This document shows, piece by piece, positions 30,830 to 40,536 of a stretch of DNA of 64,000 bases (position 1 is the first letter of the stretch; each line of letters starts with the position of its first letter). Both the position numbers and the translations under genes were made by a program. The stretch spans positions 18,140-82,139 of the forward strand of contig VBIW01000047.1 in assembly GCA_005880915.1 (NCBI GenBank), written 5' to 3'. The notes beneath the pieces were generated by a model, which was not told the DNA's origin, did no database searches, and saw only the letters and a program-made list of their open reading frames with translations. This DNA comes from Chloroflexota bacterium (GTDB taxonomy: Bacteria; Chloroflexota; Dormibacteria; Dormibacterales; Dormibacteraceae).

Positions 30830-31669
30830 GTGCGCCTGGGCGACATCGAGCTCCACCTCCTGGTCACCGACCACTGGAAAGCGGACGGCGGCCTGATGTT
30901 CGGAGTCGTGCCCAAGATCCTGTGGGAGAAGCAGAAGCCGGCCGACCGCAACAACATGGTTGACGCCAGCTGCGTCTGCCTGATCGCGCGCATGAACGGT
31001 CGCGTCATCGTGTGCGAGACAGGCATCGGGAACAAGATCAGCGAGAAGCGCGCGCAGCAGTTCGCGATTCGTGAGCCGGAGGACCTACTCCACGCGCTGC
31101 AGCGTCTGGGGATCCGGCCCGAGGAGGTAGACGCGGTCGTCACGACGCATCTCCACTGGGATCACGCCGGAGGCCTTACGCGCCGCAATCAGCTGGGCGC
31201 GCTGCAGGTCACGTTCCCCAAAGCTCGTCATTTCATCCAGCGCAGCGAGTGGGACTTCGCGGTGCATCCCGACGTGCGCAGCAAATCTAGCTACCTCATC
31301 GATGACTTCACGCCGCTGGCCGACGGCCACGACGCAGTCGAGTTCCTCACGGGCGACGCCGAGATCTTGCCCGGCGTGCACCTCCGCCATGTCGGCGGCC
31401 ACACACCCGGGAGCCAGGTGCTGATCCTGCGGTCGGGCGAGCTTGCTTGCGCGGTGACGGGGGACCTCGTGTGCCAGACACCGCACCTGCGCGTGCCGTG
31501 GAACATGTCCGCCGACCTCGAGCCGCTCCGCGTCTTTGAGCAGAAGGCGCGGCTGTTCGACGAGGCGGAGAAGCATCGCTGGCTGCTCGTGCTGAGCCAC
31601 GAGCCCGACCTGCCGGCCGGCTACCTCGAAGAAGGACGCTGGATCGCCGAGCCGCGGCTGACGACGTGA
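30830..31669 (+). CDS. MBL-fold metallo-hydrolase (lactonase-like)
   Basis: The 279-residue protein shows the dinuclear zinc motif HLHWDH, VGGHTPGSQ, and AVTGDLV, and resembles N-acyl homoserine lactonase or quorum-quenching-type hydrolases. The start GTG 30830 gives LGDIELHLLVTDHWKADGG at the front, with the same style of opening as lactonases. The downstream hydrolase start overlaps its stop as GTGA, so the two may act in one pathway. Substrate is not evident. Confidence 0.85.
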   Translation: MRLGDIELHLLVTDHWKADGGLMFGVVPKILWEKQKPADRNNMVDASCVCLIARMNGRVIVCETGIGNKISEKRAQQFAIREPEDLLHALQRLGIRPEEVDAVVTTHLHWDHAGGLTRRNQLGALQVTFPKARHFIQRSEWDFAVHPDVRSKSSYLIDDFTPLADGHDAVEFLTGDAEILPGVHLRHVGGHTPGSQVLILRSGELACAVTGDLVCQTPHLRVPWNMSADLEPLRVFEQKARLFDEAEKHRWLLVLSHEPDLPAGYLEEGRWIAEPRLTT

Positions 31670-32523
31670 GCTTCACCACCGCCGACGGGCGCAAGCTGAC
31701 CTACCGCAAGCTCGGCCACGGGCCGGTGCTCGTGTGCCACCCCGGCGGTCCGGGATTCTCCTCCACCTACTTCAGCGACCTAGCTGCGCTGTGGGAGCAG
31801 CACACGCTGATCATGCTCAACCCCCGCGGCACCGGTGGCTCGGACCGGCCCAAAGATCCGCGCGCCTATGGAATCGACGATTACGTCGCCGACATCGAGT
31901 CATTGCGAGAGCACCTCGGCCTGGAGCGCATGAATCTGCTCGGCCACTCGCACGGCGGCGTGGTCGCGATGGCGTATGCCGCGACCCACCCGGGGCGCGT
32001 GCGCAGCCTCGTGCTGGCCTCGACGCTGGCTCGTTTCGGACCGGAGCAAGAGGCCGCGATGCAAAAGGGAATGGAAAAGCGAGCCGGCCAGGAATGGTGC
32101 GCCGACGCGATCGCTGCGCTGCAGGAGGAGCAGGCGGGCAACTTCGAGACGGACGAGGAGCTGAGCGGGCTCGTGTTTCGCGAGCTGCCGCTTTACTTCG
32201 CGCACTACGGCGCGGTCGAGGCCGGATATCTGGACACACTGAGGACCGAGACGATCAACGCCGACGCGCTGAAGCTCTTCAACCAGGAGATCTTCACCAC
32301 TTTCGACCTGCGCAGCCGCCTTCCATCGATCACGTCCCAGACGCTTGTGCTGACAGGCGACGAGGACTTCATCTGCGGTCCGGTGTGCGCCGAAGAGATC
32401 TGCGCCGGCATCCCGGGCGCCCGTTTTGTGATGGTCGGCGACTCGGGCCACCAGGTGTTCATCGAGCAGCCACAGTCCTTCCACGACGAAGTAGCCGACT
32501 TCCTGGCCTCACCTCCCCGCTAG
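31666..32523 (+). CDS. alpha/beta hydrolase, proline iminopeptidase-like
   Basis: The 285-residue protein has the oxyanion motif HPGGPGFSS, the nucleophile elbow GHSHGG, the acid in TGDEDF and the histidine in GDSGHQ. PRGTGGSDRP resembles prolyl aminopeptidases. The last residues and the stop codon are encoded by the first unit of the repeat array that begins at 32510. It is co-translated with the MBL hydrolase. Confidence 0.88.
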   Translation: MSFTTADGRKLTYRKLGHGPVLVCHPGGPGFSSTYFSDLAALWEQHTLIMLNPRGTGGSDRPKDPRAYGIDDYVADIESLREHLGLERMNLLGHSHGGVVAMAYAATHPGRVRSLVLASTLARFGPEQEAAMQKGMEKRAGQEWCADAIAALQEEQAGNFETDEELSGLVFRELPLYFAHYGAVEAGYLDTLRTETINADALKLFNQEIFTTFDLRSRLPSITSQTLVLTGDEDFICGPVCAEEICAGIPGARFVMVGDSGHQVFIEQPQSFHDEVADFLASPPR

Positions 32524-32769
32524 CCGGGAAGGCCAGGCTTCACCTCCCCGCTCGCCGGGAAGGACAGGCTTCACCTCCCCGCTTGCCGGGGAGGTCGGCG
32601 GCGAAGCCGCCGGGTGGGGACGTCCGTACTGCCTTTTCACCTCCCCGCTTGCCGGGGAGGTCGGCGGCGAAGCCGCCGGGTGGGGACGTCCGTACTGCTG
32701 CTTCACCTCCCCGCTTGCCGGGGAGGTCGGCGGCGAAGCCGCCGGGTGGGGACGTCCGTACTGCCAGAG
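32510..32769. repeat. tandem array of REP-like units (2 x 31 bp, 3 x 66 bp)
   Basis: The array starts inside the hydrolase stop region and fills nearly all of the roughly 300-bp space before comM. Two 31-bp half-units (32510, 32541) contain CACCTCCCCGCT and CCGGGAAGG. Three nearly identical 66-bp units (32572, 32638, 32704) each hold the hairpin CTCCCCGCTTGCCGGGGAG, then GGCGGCGAAGCCGCC, then GGTGGGGACGTCCGTACTGC. A hairpin-bearing spacer is not what a CRISPR array shows. Confidence 0.85.
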
Positions 32770-32808
32770 CCGTTAACACCCAGGGCTGAATTTCGCGCGG
32801 CCTTTCAA

Positions 32809-32814
32809 TAACGT
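32809..32814 (+). promoter_or_regulatory. -10 element TAACGT for comM
   Basis: TAACGT ends 7 nt before ATG 32822, with no Shine-Dalgarno between. Confidence 0.4.
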
Positions 32815-32821
32815 CGAGCGC

Positions 32822-34336
32822 ATGCTCGGAAGCGTCGACTCGTGCGTGCTTGCCGGCCTGGATGTGCGACGGGTCCACGTCGAGGCCGACATCGGCCGCG
32901 GCGATCCTGGCAAGTTCTTCCTGGTTGGCCTCGCGGCCACGACCGTCAAGGAAGCACGAGAGCGCGTCCGCTCCGCGATACGCAACAGCGGCCTCGAGTT
33001 CCCACGGACCCGTCTCACGGTGAACCTGGCGCCCGCGGAGATGCGCAAGGAGGGCACCGGACTCGAGCTGCCGATGGCCGTGGCAATCGCCCTCGCGTTT
33101 GCCCATAAGCCAGCGCCGCCGCGCACCGCGTTCCTCGGCGAGCTCGCTCTTGACGGCGCGGTCCGCCACGTCGACGGAGTGCTCGTCGCAGCGCGCGGGT
33201 TGTCGAGGCTCGGCTACCAGCGCGTCTTCGTGCCCGCGGCGGACGCAGCGGAGGCGGCGCTCGTCGAAGAGCTCGAGGTCATCCCCTGCGCCTCGCTGAT
33301 CGCCGTGGTCAACCACCTGCTTGGCATCGAGCCCATAGCGCCCTCGTCCCGAATGACAGTCGAAGACACAACACCGGCGCCCGATTCGGAGCACGACCTG
33401 TCCGAGGTCCACGGCCAGGAGGAGGCGAAGCGCGCGCTGGAGGTCGCGGCCGCAGGCGGCCACCACATGCTGATGAGCGGTCCGCCCGGCGCCGGCAAGA
33501 CGATGCTTGCCCGCTGCCTGCCAGGCATCCTTCCGCCCCTCGAGCTCGCCGAGGCGCTCGAGGTGGCGCAGGTGCGCAGCCTGCTCGGCGAGCTGCCGCG
33601 TGACGGCCCGCTCGACTGGGCCCGCCCGTTTCGCGCGCCACACCACGGCGTCTCGATGGCGGGTCTCATCGGCGGAGGAAGCGGTCTCGCGTTGCCCGGG
33701 GAGATCAGCCGAGCCCACCACGGAGTGCTGTTCCTCGACGAGCTGGCCGAGTTCCAGACGCCAGTCCTTCAAGCGCTCCGCCAGCCCATCGAGGCTGGCC
33801 GCGTGACCATCACGCGGTCTGGTGGATCGGTGGCCTATCCCTCGCGCTTCACGCTGATCGCGGCCACCAATCCATGCCCGTGCGGGTGGGCAGGTGACGG
33901 TATCCGGGCCTGCAGCTGCACGCATGCCGCGATCGACACTTACCTGCGCAGGCTGTCCGGCCCCCTGCTCGACCGGATCGACCTCCAGGTCGCCGTTCGG
34001 CGCGTGGAGCTCGAGCTGCTCTCCGCGCAGCCGGAGGGCGAGCGGTCCGCGGCGGTCCGCGAACGAGTCGTCATCGCGCGCCGGCGCCAGCTCGAGCGCC
34101 AGGGCTGCCTGAACGCCCAGCTGAAACCGGCGCGCCTCCGCCAGCTCGCAGCACTGGCCCCGGCGTCGCGCCGCACGCTCGAGCGCTGGGGCAACCAGCG
34201 GGGCCTCACCGCCCGCGGCTTCCACCGCGCCTGGCGCGTGGCTCGCACCTCAGCCGACCTCGACGGCTCGTTGGAGATCGAAGAGAACCACATCCTGGAA
34301 GCGCTCGGCTACCGCCTGCAAGATGTCGCCGCCTGA
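32822..34336 (+). CDS. comM: YifB/ComM family Mg chelatase-like AAA ATPase
   Basis: ComM is a hexameric helicase that promotes branch migration during natural transformation. The 504-residue protein has an N-terminal ChlI-like domain (VEADIGRGDPGKFFLVGL), Walker A GPPGAGKTMLARCLPG, FRAPHHGVSMAGLIGGG, Walker B VLFLDEL and a Cys-rich segment NPCPCGWAG...CSCTH, then the C-terminal helical domain. dprA begins in its last 14 bases. The pair suggests DNA-uptake or recombination functions. Confidence 0.94.
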   Translation: MLGSVDSCVLAGLDVRRVHVEADIGRGDPGKFFLVGLAATTVKEARERVRSAIRNSGLEFPRTRLTVNLAPAEMRKEGTGLELPMAVAIALAFAHKPAPPRTAFLGELALDGAVRHVDGVLVAARGLSRLGYQRVFVPAADAAEAALVEELEVIPCASLIAVVNHLLGIEPIAPSSRMTVEDTTPAPDSEHDLSEVHGQEEAKRALEVAAAGGHHMLMSGPPGAGKTMLARCLPGILPPLELAEALEVAQVRSLLGELPRDGPLDWARPFRAPHHGVSMAGLIGGGSGLALPGEISRAHHGVLFLDELAEFQTPVLQALRQPIEAGRVTITRSGGSVAYPSRFTLIAATNPCPCGWAGDGIRACSCTHAAIDTYLRRLSGPLLDRIDLQVAVRRVELELLSAQPEGERSAAVRERVVIARRRQLERQGCLNAQLKPARLRQLAALAPASRRTLERWGNQRGLTARGFHRAWRVARTSADLDGSLEIEENHILEALGYRLQDVAA

Positions 34337-35168
34337 GCAGGCTCAGCTCCGGACGCGAGGCAAGTGGCCGCCGCCCGAGGGACCGCGGGTGGCAATCGTC
34401 GGCTCGCGCCGCCCATCGCCTTACGGCGAGGCTGTGGCGGAGCAGCTCGGCCTCGAGCTCGCTCGAGCGGGGGTGGTCGTCGTCAGCGGGCTGGCCCTTG
34501 GGATCGACGCCGCCGCTCACCGCGGCGCCCTCAACGCGGGCGGGGTGACGGTCGCCGTGATGGGCACCGGGATCGACGTCATCTACCCGGCTGCCCACGG
34601 TGTGCTCGCTGAAGCAATCCTCGCGGCGGGCGGGGCGCTCGTCAGCCAGTTCCCGGACGGCACGGCGCCCCGGCGCCACAACTTTCCGGCCCGCAACTAC
34701 ACGATGGCGGCACTCTCCGACCTGGTCGTGGTCGTCGAAGCTGCCGAGGGTTCGGGCGCCCTCATCACGGCCGAGGCCGCGCTCGACCTACATAAAGAGG
34801 TAATGGCCGTCCCGGGCAGCGTCTTCTCGCCGCTCTCGGTCGGCACCCACAAGCTGCTCCGGGACGGGGCCGGCCTGGTCCAGAACGCACGGGACGTCCT
34901 GGCCGCCCTGAGCCTCGGCGGAGAGGTCCTGGACGACCCGCTCAAGACGCCCGGCCACCTCGGTTTCAAGCTCCCGGCCGAGCGCGACGGAATCCTTTCC
35001 CACCTCTCCGACGTTCTCGCTATGAACGCCGCCGAGATCTCCCGGAAGCTCCAGCTGCCGATCGCCGAAGTGCTCGGCCGGTTGACCGCCCTGGAGCTCA
35101 GCGGGGCGGTTCGCCGCCACGAGGGCGGCTACGTGAAGGCATTGCGCCGCGGCAAAGAACGGGCGTAG
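34323..35168 (+). CDS. dprA: DNA-processing protein DprA
   Basis: DprA loads RecA on incoming single-stranded DNA. The 281-residue protein has the Rossmann-like core: VAIVGSRRPSPYG, SGLALGIDAAAH, GTGIDVIYPAAH, FPARNYTMAALSD, VVEAAEGSGALITAE and VMAVPGSVFS, followed by a small winged-helix C-terminus. The usual N-terminal SAM-like domain is missing. ATG 34323 lies in the 3' end of comM. Confidence 0.94.
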   Translation: MSPPEQAQLRTRGKWPPPEGPRVAIVGSRRPSPYGEAVAEQLGLELARAGVVVVSGLALGIDAAAHRGALNAGGVTVAVMGTGIDVIYPAAHGVLAEAILAAGGALVSQFPDGTAPRRHNFPARNYTMAALSDLVVVVEAAEGSGALITAEAALDLHKEVMAVPGSVFSPLSVGTHKLLRDGAGLVQNARDVLAALSLGGEVLDDPLKTPGHLGFKLPAERDGILSHLSDVLAMNAAEISRKLQLPIAEVLGRLTALELSGAVRRHEGGYVKALRRGKERA

Positions 35169-35182
35169 GATGCCCGCCTCAG

Positions 35183-35210
35183 ACCCGGCCTGGGGAACAA
35201 CTGGCCGGGT
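35183..35210 (+). terminator. hairpin between dprA and topA (terminator or topA leader)
   Basis: ACCCGGCC and GGCCGGGT form a perfect 8-bp stem with a 12-nt loop, followed by only TTGGG. A TAGGAT at 35166-35171 upstream could be the topA -10, which would place the hairpin in the topA leader rather than at the dprA end. Confidence 0.45.
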
Positions 35211-35230
35211 TTGGGAATAAAGAGAGGGCT

Positions 35231-37543
35231 GTGACAGAAGGACTGATCATCGTCGAGTCGCCCGCCAAGGCCAGAACGCTGAAGCGGTTTTTGGGTGACC
35301 GTTTCGACGTGCGCGCCTCCATGGGCCACGTCCGCGACCTGCCCGGAAAGGAGATGGGCGTCGAGGTCGACGACGGTTTCAAGCCTCACTACGAGGTGGT
35401 GGAGAGCCGCCGCAAGACCATCAACGAGCTCCGTTCGGCGGTCAAGGGCGACGGCGGCCAGGTCATCCTCGCCTCCGACCCCGACCGGGAGGGCGAGGCG
35501 ATCGCCTGGCACCTGGCCGAGGTCCTGAAGCTTCGCAACCCGAAGCGGATCGAGTTCCACGAGATCACTGCGGAAGCCGTCCGCCACGCGCTCGAGACCC
35601 CGCGGGACATCGACATGAAGCTGGTCAATGCCCAGCAGGCCCGGCGCGTGGTCGACCGGCTCGTCGGGTTCCGGCTGAGCCCGTTCCTCTGGGCCAAGGT
35701 CCAGAAGGGAATCGGCGCGGGCCGGGTCTCGTCGGTCGCGCTGCGCCTGGTCGTCGACCGCGAGGAGGAGATCCGCAAGTTCGTCCCGGTCGAGTCGTGG
35801 ACGATCGACGTCGAGCTGGCCAAGCAGAGCGCGGACAGCCACTTCCTGGCTCGGCTCAACCGCCCGATCGGGACGGCGGGGATCGAAGCCGACACCAAGT
35901 TCGAGGTCCGCAACGAGGCCGATGCCCTGGAGATCGTGCGCAAGCTCGAGGGCGCGAGCTATCGCGTCATCGGCGTGGAGCAGAAGCGCCGGACCAAGAG
36001 CTCCAACCCGCCGTACATCACCTCGACCCTCCAGCAGGACGCGTCGAGCCGCCTGCGCATGCGTCCGTTTGCCGCCATGCGGGTCGCCCAGCAGCTGTAC
36101 GAGGGCATCGATCTCGGGAGCGAGGGGTCGACCGGCCTCATCACCTACATGCGTACTGACTCGACCCGCATCTCGGCCGACGCCGACGCAAAGGTCAAGG
36201 CGTGGATCCAGCAGGCTCACGGAGAAAAGTATCTGGGCGCATCACGCGCCGCCAAGGCGACGCCAGGTGCACAGGATGCACACGAGGCGATCCGGCCGAC
36301 CGACGTTGGCCGCACCCCGGAGTCCGTCAGGCAGTATCTGACCGCCGACCAGCTGAAGCTCTACGACCTCGTCTGGCGGCGCTTCGTCGCGAGCCGCATG
36401 GCGCCCGCCGTGTACGACCAGACCCAGGTCGAGATCGAAGGCGGCGACTACGTCTTCCGGGCCAACGGCTCGGTGCTGACGTTCGACGGCTTCTACAAGG
36501 TATGGGGGCGCGACGAGAACGGCGAGAACGACCTTCCGCCTCTCGGTGAGGGCGAGAATCTGGACTACCACGGCCTGAAGCCGGAGCAGCACTTCACGCA
36601 GCCACCGCCGAGATACACCGAGGCGACGCTGATCAAGGAGCTCGAGCAGCGCGGCATCGGCAGGCCCTCGACCTACGCGCCGATCGTGCAGACGATCACC
36701 AAGGCCCATGGATACGTCGAGATCAAGGACCGCCGGCTGTTCCCGACTCGCGTGGGGGAAGCGGTGAACTCCCTGATGGTCGACCATTTCAAGACGATCT
36801 CCGACGACGAGTACACCTCGCAGCTCGAGAAACGCCTTGACCAGGTGGAGAGCGGCAGCCAGGAATGGGTGCCCGTCGTGAAGGACTTCTACGGTCCGCT
36901 GCAGCGAATGCTCAGCGCAGCGGAAGAGGCGACGCCGGCGGATACCGACGAGGAGTGCCCGTTGTGCCACGAGGGACACCTGGTGCACAAAGCCAGCCGC
37001 TTCGGACCGTTCATGGGCTGCTCGCGCTATCCGAAGTGCAAGTTCCGCCGCGCTCTCACACCCGAGGGTGAGACTCCGCAACCGGTGCTTCTCGACGAGG
37101 CGTGCCCGGTGTGCGGCAAGCCGCTCCAGAAGCGCAACGGCCGGTACGGGGAGTTCATCGGGTGCTCCGGCTACCCGGACTGCAAGTACATCAAGCGCGA
37201 CCCCGCGACAACCGAGGCCAAGCCCACGGGCGAGAAGTGCCCGCAGTGTGGGGAGGGGCAGCTGGTCGAGCGCACGGGTCGCTACGGTCCGTTCGTCGCG
37301 TGCTCGCGGTACCCGGAGTGCAAGTACCGGGCCAACATGGGCAAGGACGGCAAGCCTCGCGAGGGCCCGAAGCTCCTGGACGAGCCATGCCCGATCTGCG
37401 GCAAGCCCATGGTCGAGCGGCGCGGCCGGTTCGGCCTGTTCAAGTCCTGCTCGGACTACCCGCAGTGCCCGGGCCCGAAGGGCGTCGCCGGGCGCGCGCA
37501 GGGCGCATCGAAAAGGAAGACCGAGAAAGCCGTCGAGGCTTAG
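35231..37543 (+). CDS. topA: DNA topoisomerase I
   Basis: TopA relaxes negative supercoils. The 770-residue protein has the Toprim motif IIVESPAKA and SDPDREGEAIAWHL, and the catalytic tyrosine in LITYMRTDSTRIS. The C-terminus carries four zinc ribbons of CPxC...CSxYPxC type (ECPLCHEG, ACPVCGKP, KCPQCGEG, PCPICGKP). GTG 35231 has AGAGAGGG upstream. topA after dprA is a common order. Confidence 0.96.
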   Translation: MTEGLIIVESPAKARTLKRFLGDRFDVRASMGHVRDLPGKEMGVEVDDGFKPHYEVVESRRKTINELRSAVKGDGGQVILASDPDREGEAIAWHLAEVLKLRNPKRIEFHEITAEAVRHALETPRDIDMKLVNAQQARRVVDRLVGFRLSPFLWAKVQKGIGAGRVSSVALRLVVDREEEIRKFVPVESWTIDVELAKQSADSHFLARLNRPIGTAGIEADTKFEVRNEADALEIVRKLEGASYRVIGVEQKRRTKSSNPPYITSTLQQDASSRLRMRPFAAMRVAQQLYEGIDLGSEGSTGLITYMRTDSTRISADADAKVKAWIQQAHGEKYLGASRAAKATPGAQDAHEAIRPTDVGRTPESVRQYLTADQLKLYDLVWRRFVASRMAPAVYDQTQVEIEGGDYVFRANGSVLTFDGFYKVWGRDENGENDLPPLGEGENLDYHGLKPEQHFTQPPPRYTEATLIKELEQRGIGRPSTYAPIVQTITKAHGYVEIKDRRLFPTRVGEAVNSLMVDHFKTISDDEYTSQLEKRLDQVESGSQEWVPVVKDFYGPLQRMLSAAEEATPADTDEECPLCHEGHLVHKASRFGPFMGCSRYPKCKFRRALTPEGETPQPVLLDEACPVCGKPLQKRNGRYGEFIGCSGYPDCKYIKRDPATTEAKPTGEKCPQCGEGQLVERTGRYGPFVACSRYPECKYRANMGKDGKPREGPKLLDEPCPICGKPMVERRGRFGLFKSCSDYPQCPGPKGVAGRAQGASKRKTEKAVEA

Positions 37544-37560
37544 GGCCTCGGCGGTCTGGG

Positions 37561-37566
37561 TATACT
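37561..37566 (+). promoter_or_regulatory. promoter -10 TATACT for rpsB-tsf-pyrH-frr, with about 100-nt leader
   Basis: TATACT is a near-consensus -10 located 20 bp after the topA stop. Transcription from about 37574 gives a roughly 99-nt untranslated leader before rpsB, with AGGAGG at 37656-37661. This is unlike the leaderless genes and suits an autoregulated ribosomal-protein operon. Confidence 0.5.
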
Positions 37567-37672
37567 CCCGTAGCCAGTCCAAACGACTGAGTTAGCACGC
37601 CCGGGCCAAGCCCCTGTCCTTCCTGCGAAGGCCGGATCCCGAGCGGAAGAGAAACAGGAGGCACTCAACAAC

Positions 37673-38521
37673 GTGGCTCAAGTGACCTTGAAGCAGCTGC
37701 TGGAGGCGGGCGTCCATTTCGGACATCAGACCAGCCGCTGGAACCCGAAGATGAAGACCTACATCTTCACCGCCCGCAACGGCATTCACATCATCGACCT
37801 GCAGAAGACCGTCCGCCTGCTGGACGACGCGTGGGACTTCACGCGCAACGTCGCGGCCAGCGGCCGCCCGGTGCTTTTCGTCGGCACCAAGAAGCAGGCT
37901 CAGGAGACCATCCAGACCGAGGCCGCGCGCTGCGGCATGTACTTCGTCAACCGGCGCTGGATGGGCGGCATGCTGACCAACTTCAGCACAGTGAAAAAGA
38001 GGATCGAGCGGCTGCAGGACCTGCGCAAGATGCAGCAGGAAGGGCAGTTCGAGCAGATGTCGAAGAAGGAGGCCAAGCGCCTCACCGACGAGCTCGACCG
38101 CCTGATGTTCCACTTCGACGGCATCGCCGACATGAAGCGGCTGCCGGGCGCCCTCTACGTGGTGGACCCGCGCAAGGAGCACATCGCCGTGACCGAGGCC
38201 AACCGGCTGAAGATCCCGGTGGTGGCGATCACCGACAGCAACTGCGACCCGGACCTCATCACGTATGTGATCCCCGGCAACGACGACGCGATCCGCGCCG
38301 TGAAGCTCCTCACCGGCAAGATCGCCGACGCGTGCCAGGAAGGACGCCAGGAGGCCGCCGCTCGCGGCGAGATCATGCCTGAGGTCGAGGAGCGCGAGTT
38401 CCTGGAGACGCCTCGTTACGAGGAGATCGAGGAGTACCTCGAGGACGAAGAGGACTACCTGCCCACGGTCTCCGAAGAGGAGTTCATCGGCCACACCACC
38501 GAAGACGACGAGAAGCGTTGA
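37673..38521 (+). CDS. rpsB: 30S ribosomal protein S2
   Basis: S2 sits at the neck of the 30S subunit. The 282-residue protein has [34 protein letters not shown] and [27 protein letters not shown] (two separate conserved blocks). An acidic C-terminal tail of about 40 residues (rich in Glu/Asp) follows. GTG 37673 has AGGAGG 11 bases upstream. tsf starts at its last base. Confidence 0.96.
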   Translation: MAQVTLKQLLEAGVHFGHQTSRWNPKMKTYIFTARNGIHIIDLQKTVRLLDDAWDFTRNVAASGRPVLFVGTKKQAQETIQTEAARCGMYFVNRRWMGGMLTNFSTVKKRIERLQDLRKMQQEGQFEQMSKKEAKRLTDELDRLMFHFDGIADMKRLPGALYVVDPRKEHIAVTEANRLKIPVVAITDSNCDPDLITYVIPGNDDAIRAVKLLTGKIADACQEGRQEAAARGEIMPEVEEREFLETPRYEEIEEYLEDEEDYLPTVSEEEFIGHTTEDDEKR

Positions 38522-39132
38522 TGGCCGTGGACATGGACCTGATCAAAAAGCTCCGCGAGATGTCTGGCGCCGGCATGATGGACTGCAAGAACGCCCTCGA
38601 AGAGGCGGGCGGCGACATCGAGAAGGCGTACACGATTCTGCGCGAGAAAGGAATCGCGAAGGCGGCCAAGCGCGCGGACCGCGCGACCGGCCAGGGGGTC
38701 GTCGAGGCGTATCTGCACAGCACCTCGCCCGACTTCCCCCCACAGCTCGGCGTGCTGATCGAGGTCAACTGCGAAACGGACTTCGTCGCCAAGGGCGCGG
38801 ACTTCCGCAAGCTTGCGAAGGAGCTCGCGCTCCAGGTCGCGGGCTTCGGCGCGCGGTGGGTCACGCGCGAAGATGTGCCCGACGAGGTGCTCGTCACGGA
38901 GCGCGAGGTCTACGAGGCGAAAGCGCTTCAGGATGGCAAGCCGGAGCAGGTCATCCCGCGAATCGTGGAGGGGCAGATCGAGGCCTTCCTCAAGCAGAGC
39001 TGCTTGATGGAGCAGGACTACTTCCGCGAGCCGAGCCGCACCGTCGGCCAGATCATCGCGGAGAACATCTCGAAGCTCCAGGAGAACATCACAGTCCGGC
39101 GCTTCGCGCGATTTAACATCAGGGAGTCCTGA
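38521..39132 (+). CDS. tsf: elongation factor Ts
   Basis: EF-Ts exchanges GDP for GTP on EF-Tu. The protein is 203 residues, the short form found in Thermus and cyanobacteria rather than the 280-residue E. coli type. It has the UBA-like N-terminus [21 protein letters not shown], the core [10 protein letters not shown] (TDFV motif) and [12 protein letters not shown] 38521 overlaps the rpsB stop (TGATG). Confidence 0.95.
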   Translation: MAVDMDLIKKLREMSGAGMMDCKNALEEAGGDIEKAYTILREKGIAKAAKRADRATGQGVVEAYLHSTSPDFPPQLGVLIEVNCETDFVAKGADFRKLAKELALQVAGFGARWVTREDVPDEVLVTEREVYEAKALQDGKPEQVIPRIVEGQIEAFLKQSCLMEQDYFREPSRTVGQIIAENISKLQENITVRRFARFNIRES

Positions 39133-39146
39133 TCGAGAACGTAGCG

Positions 39147-39875
39147 GTGGGAGACCGATCTCCGAAGTACAACCGCGTGCTGTTGAAGCTGAGCGGGGAA
39201 GCGCTCGGTGGTTCACGCGATTACGGAATCGATCTCGAGATCGTTGAGAAGATCGCCGCGCAGGTCAAGCGCGTGCACCAGATGGGCGTCCAGATGGCGC
39301 TCGTGGTCGGAGGCGGCAACATCTTCCGCGGCCTTGCCGCGACCGAGCGCGGCTTCGACCGCGCGACCGGCGACTACATGGGCATGCTCGCGACCGTGAT
39401 CAACGCGCTGGCGCTGCAGGACGCGCTCGAGCGCACGGGCATCCCGGCCCGCACCATGACCGCGATTCAGATGCCGCAGGTCGCTGAGCCGTACATCCGG
39501 CGCCGCGCCGTGCGCCACCTGGAGAAGGGAAGGGTGGTCATCCTCGCGGCCGGCACAGGCAACCCCTACTTCACGACCGACACGACGGCCGCGCTGCGCG
39601 CGGTCGAGATCGAAGCCGACGTGATCCTCAAGGCGACCAAGGTGGACGGCGTCTACACCGCCGACCCCAAGCGCGATCCCACCGCGACCAAGTTCGAGCG
39701 ACTCGGCTACCTCGAGGTTCTCAACCGTGGCATCGAGGTGATGGACAACACAGCGCTCACGCTGTGCATGGACAACGACGTGCCCATCATCGTCTTCAAT
39801 TTGTTGACTCCGGGCAACATCGAGCGCGTGGTCCTCGGTGACCAGATCGGGACGCTGGTGGGCAGCGCATCGTGA
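39147..39875 (+). CDS. pyrH: UMP kinase
   Basis: PyrH phosphorylates UMP to UDP. The 242-residue protein has [56 protein letters not shown] and [13 protein letters not shown], all diagnostic. GTG 39147 lies 14 bp after tsf. The frr start overlaps its stop as GTGA. Confidence 0.96.
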   Translation: MGDRSPKYNRVLLKLSGEALGGSRDYGIDLEIVEKIAAQVKRVHQMGVQMALVVGGGNIFRGLAATERGFDRATGDYMGMLATVINALALQDALERTGIPARTMTAIQMPQVAEPYIRRRAVRHLEKGRVVILAAGTGNPYFTTDTTAALRAVEIEADVILKATKVDGVYTADPKRDPTATKFERLGYLEVLNRGIEVMDNTALTLCMDNDVPIIVFNLLTPGNIERVVLGDQIGTLVGSAS

Positions 39876-40429
39876 TCGACCCAGTACTGCGCGATGCGGA
39901 AACCAAGATGGCGAAGTCGGTCGACCACTTTGCTGGCGAGCTCGCGACCATCCGCACAGGGCGCGCCAACCCCGCGCTGATCGACAAGGTCATGGTCCCG
40001 TACTACGGCACACCGACTCCGCTCAACCAGCTCGCGCAGATCAGCGTGCCGGAGCCGCGCCTGCTGGTGGTATCGGTCTACGACAAGAGCCAGATCGGCG
40101 TGATCGAGAAGGCACTGCGGACCAGCGAGCAGGGTCTGAATCCCGCCAGCGACGGCCAGGTCATCCGCGTGCCCATCCCGCCGCTCACGGAGGAGCGACG
40201 CCGCGAGTTCGTCAAGCTCGTCCGCCAGAAGGCAGAGGACGCCCGCGTCGCGATCCGCAACGTGCGGCGGGATGAGCTGCACCGGATCGACCAGATGCAG
40301 AAGGCCGGCGACGTGGCAGAAGACGACTCGAAACGAGCCCACGCCCGCCTCCAGAAGATCACCGAAAGCCAGATCGAGAAGGTGGACGCCCTGGCAAGCC
40401 GCAAAGAATCCGAGGTAATGGAGATCTAG
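39872..40429 (+). CDS. frr: ribosome recycling factor
   Basis: RRF splits the post-termination ribosome with EF-G. The 185-residue protein has [22 protein letters not shown] at the front, [19 protein letters not shown] in the loop domain and [12 protein letters not shown] later. GTG 39872 overlaps the pyrH stop. A repeat element follows the stop directly. Confidence 0.96.
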   Translation: MIDPVLRDAETKMAKSVDHFAGELATIRTGRANPALIDKVMVPYYGTPTPLNQLAQISVPEPRLLVVSVYDKSQIGVIEKALRTSEQGLNPASDGQVIRVPIPPLTEERRREFVKLVRQKAEDARVAIRNVRRDELHRIDQMQKAGDVAEDDSKRAHARLQKITESQIEKVDALASRKESEVMEI

Positions 40430-40441
40430 GGGGAGGGAGGT

Positions 40442-40492
40442 GGCTCTTCCCCGCTTGCGGGGAAGTACCCGCCGCAGGCGGGGGATGGGGCT
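40442..40492. repeat. REP-like element between frr and uppS
   Basis: CTTCCCCGCTTGCGGGGAAG is one hairpin and CCCGCCGCAGGCGGG the second, followed by GGATGGGGCT, the same architecture as the other family members. Confidence 0.8.
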
Positions 40493-40520
40493 CGCCCAAG
40501 CTGGCTGTGTCGCGGCTCGG

Positions 40521-40526
40521 TAACCT
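40521..40526 (+). promoter_or_regulatory. -10 element TAACCT for uppS
   Basis: TAACCT ends 10 nt before TTG 40537. The same hexamer and start-codon spacing occurs at smc (TAAACT, 10 nt, TTG). Confidence 0.4.
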
Positions 40527-40536
40527 TTCCTCACCC

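Noticed and set aside
32572..32769. CRISPR array
   Set aside because: Units are tandem without unique spacers, and each contains two palindromes typical of REP elements.
36242..37582. A 446-codon frame opposite topA
   Set aside because: No domain similarity; topA covers the region with all catalytic motifs.
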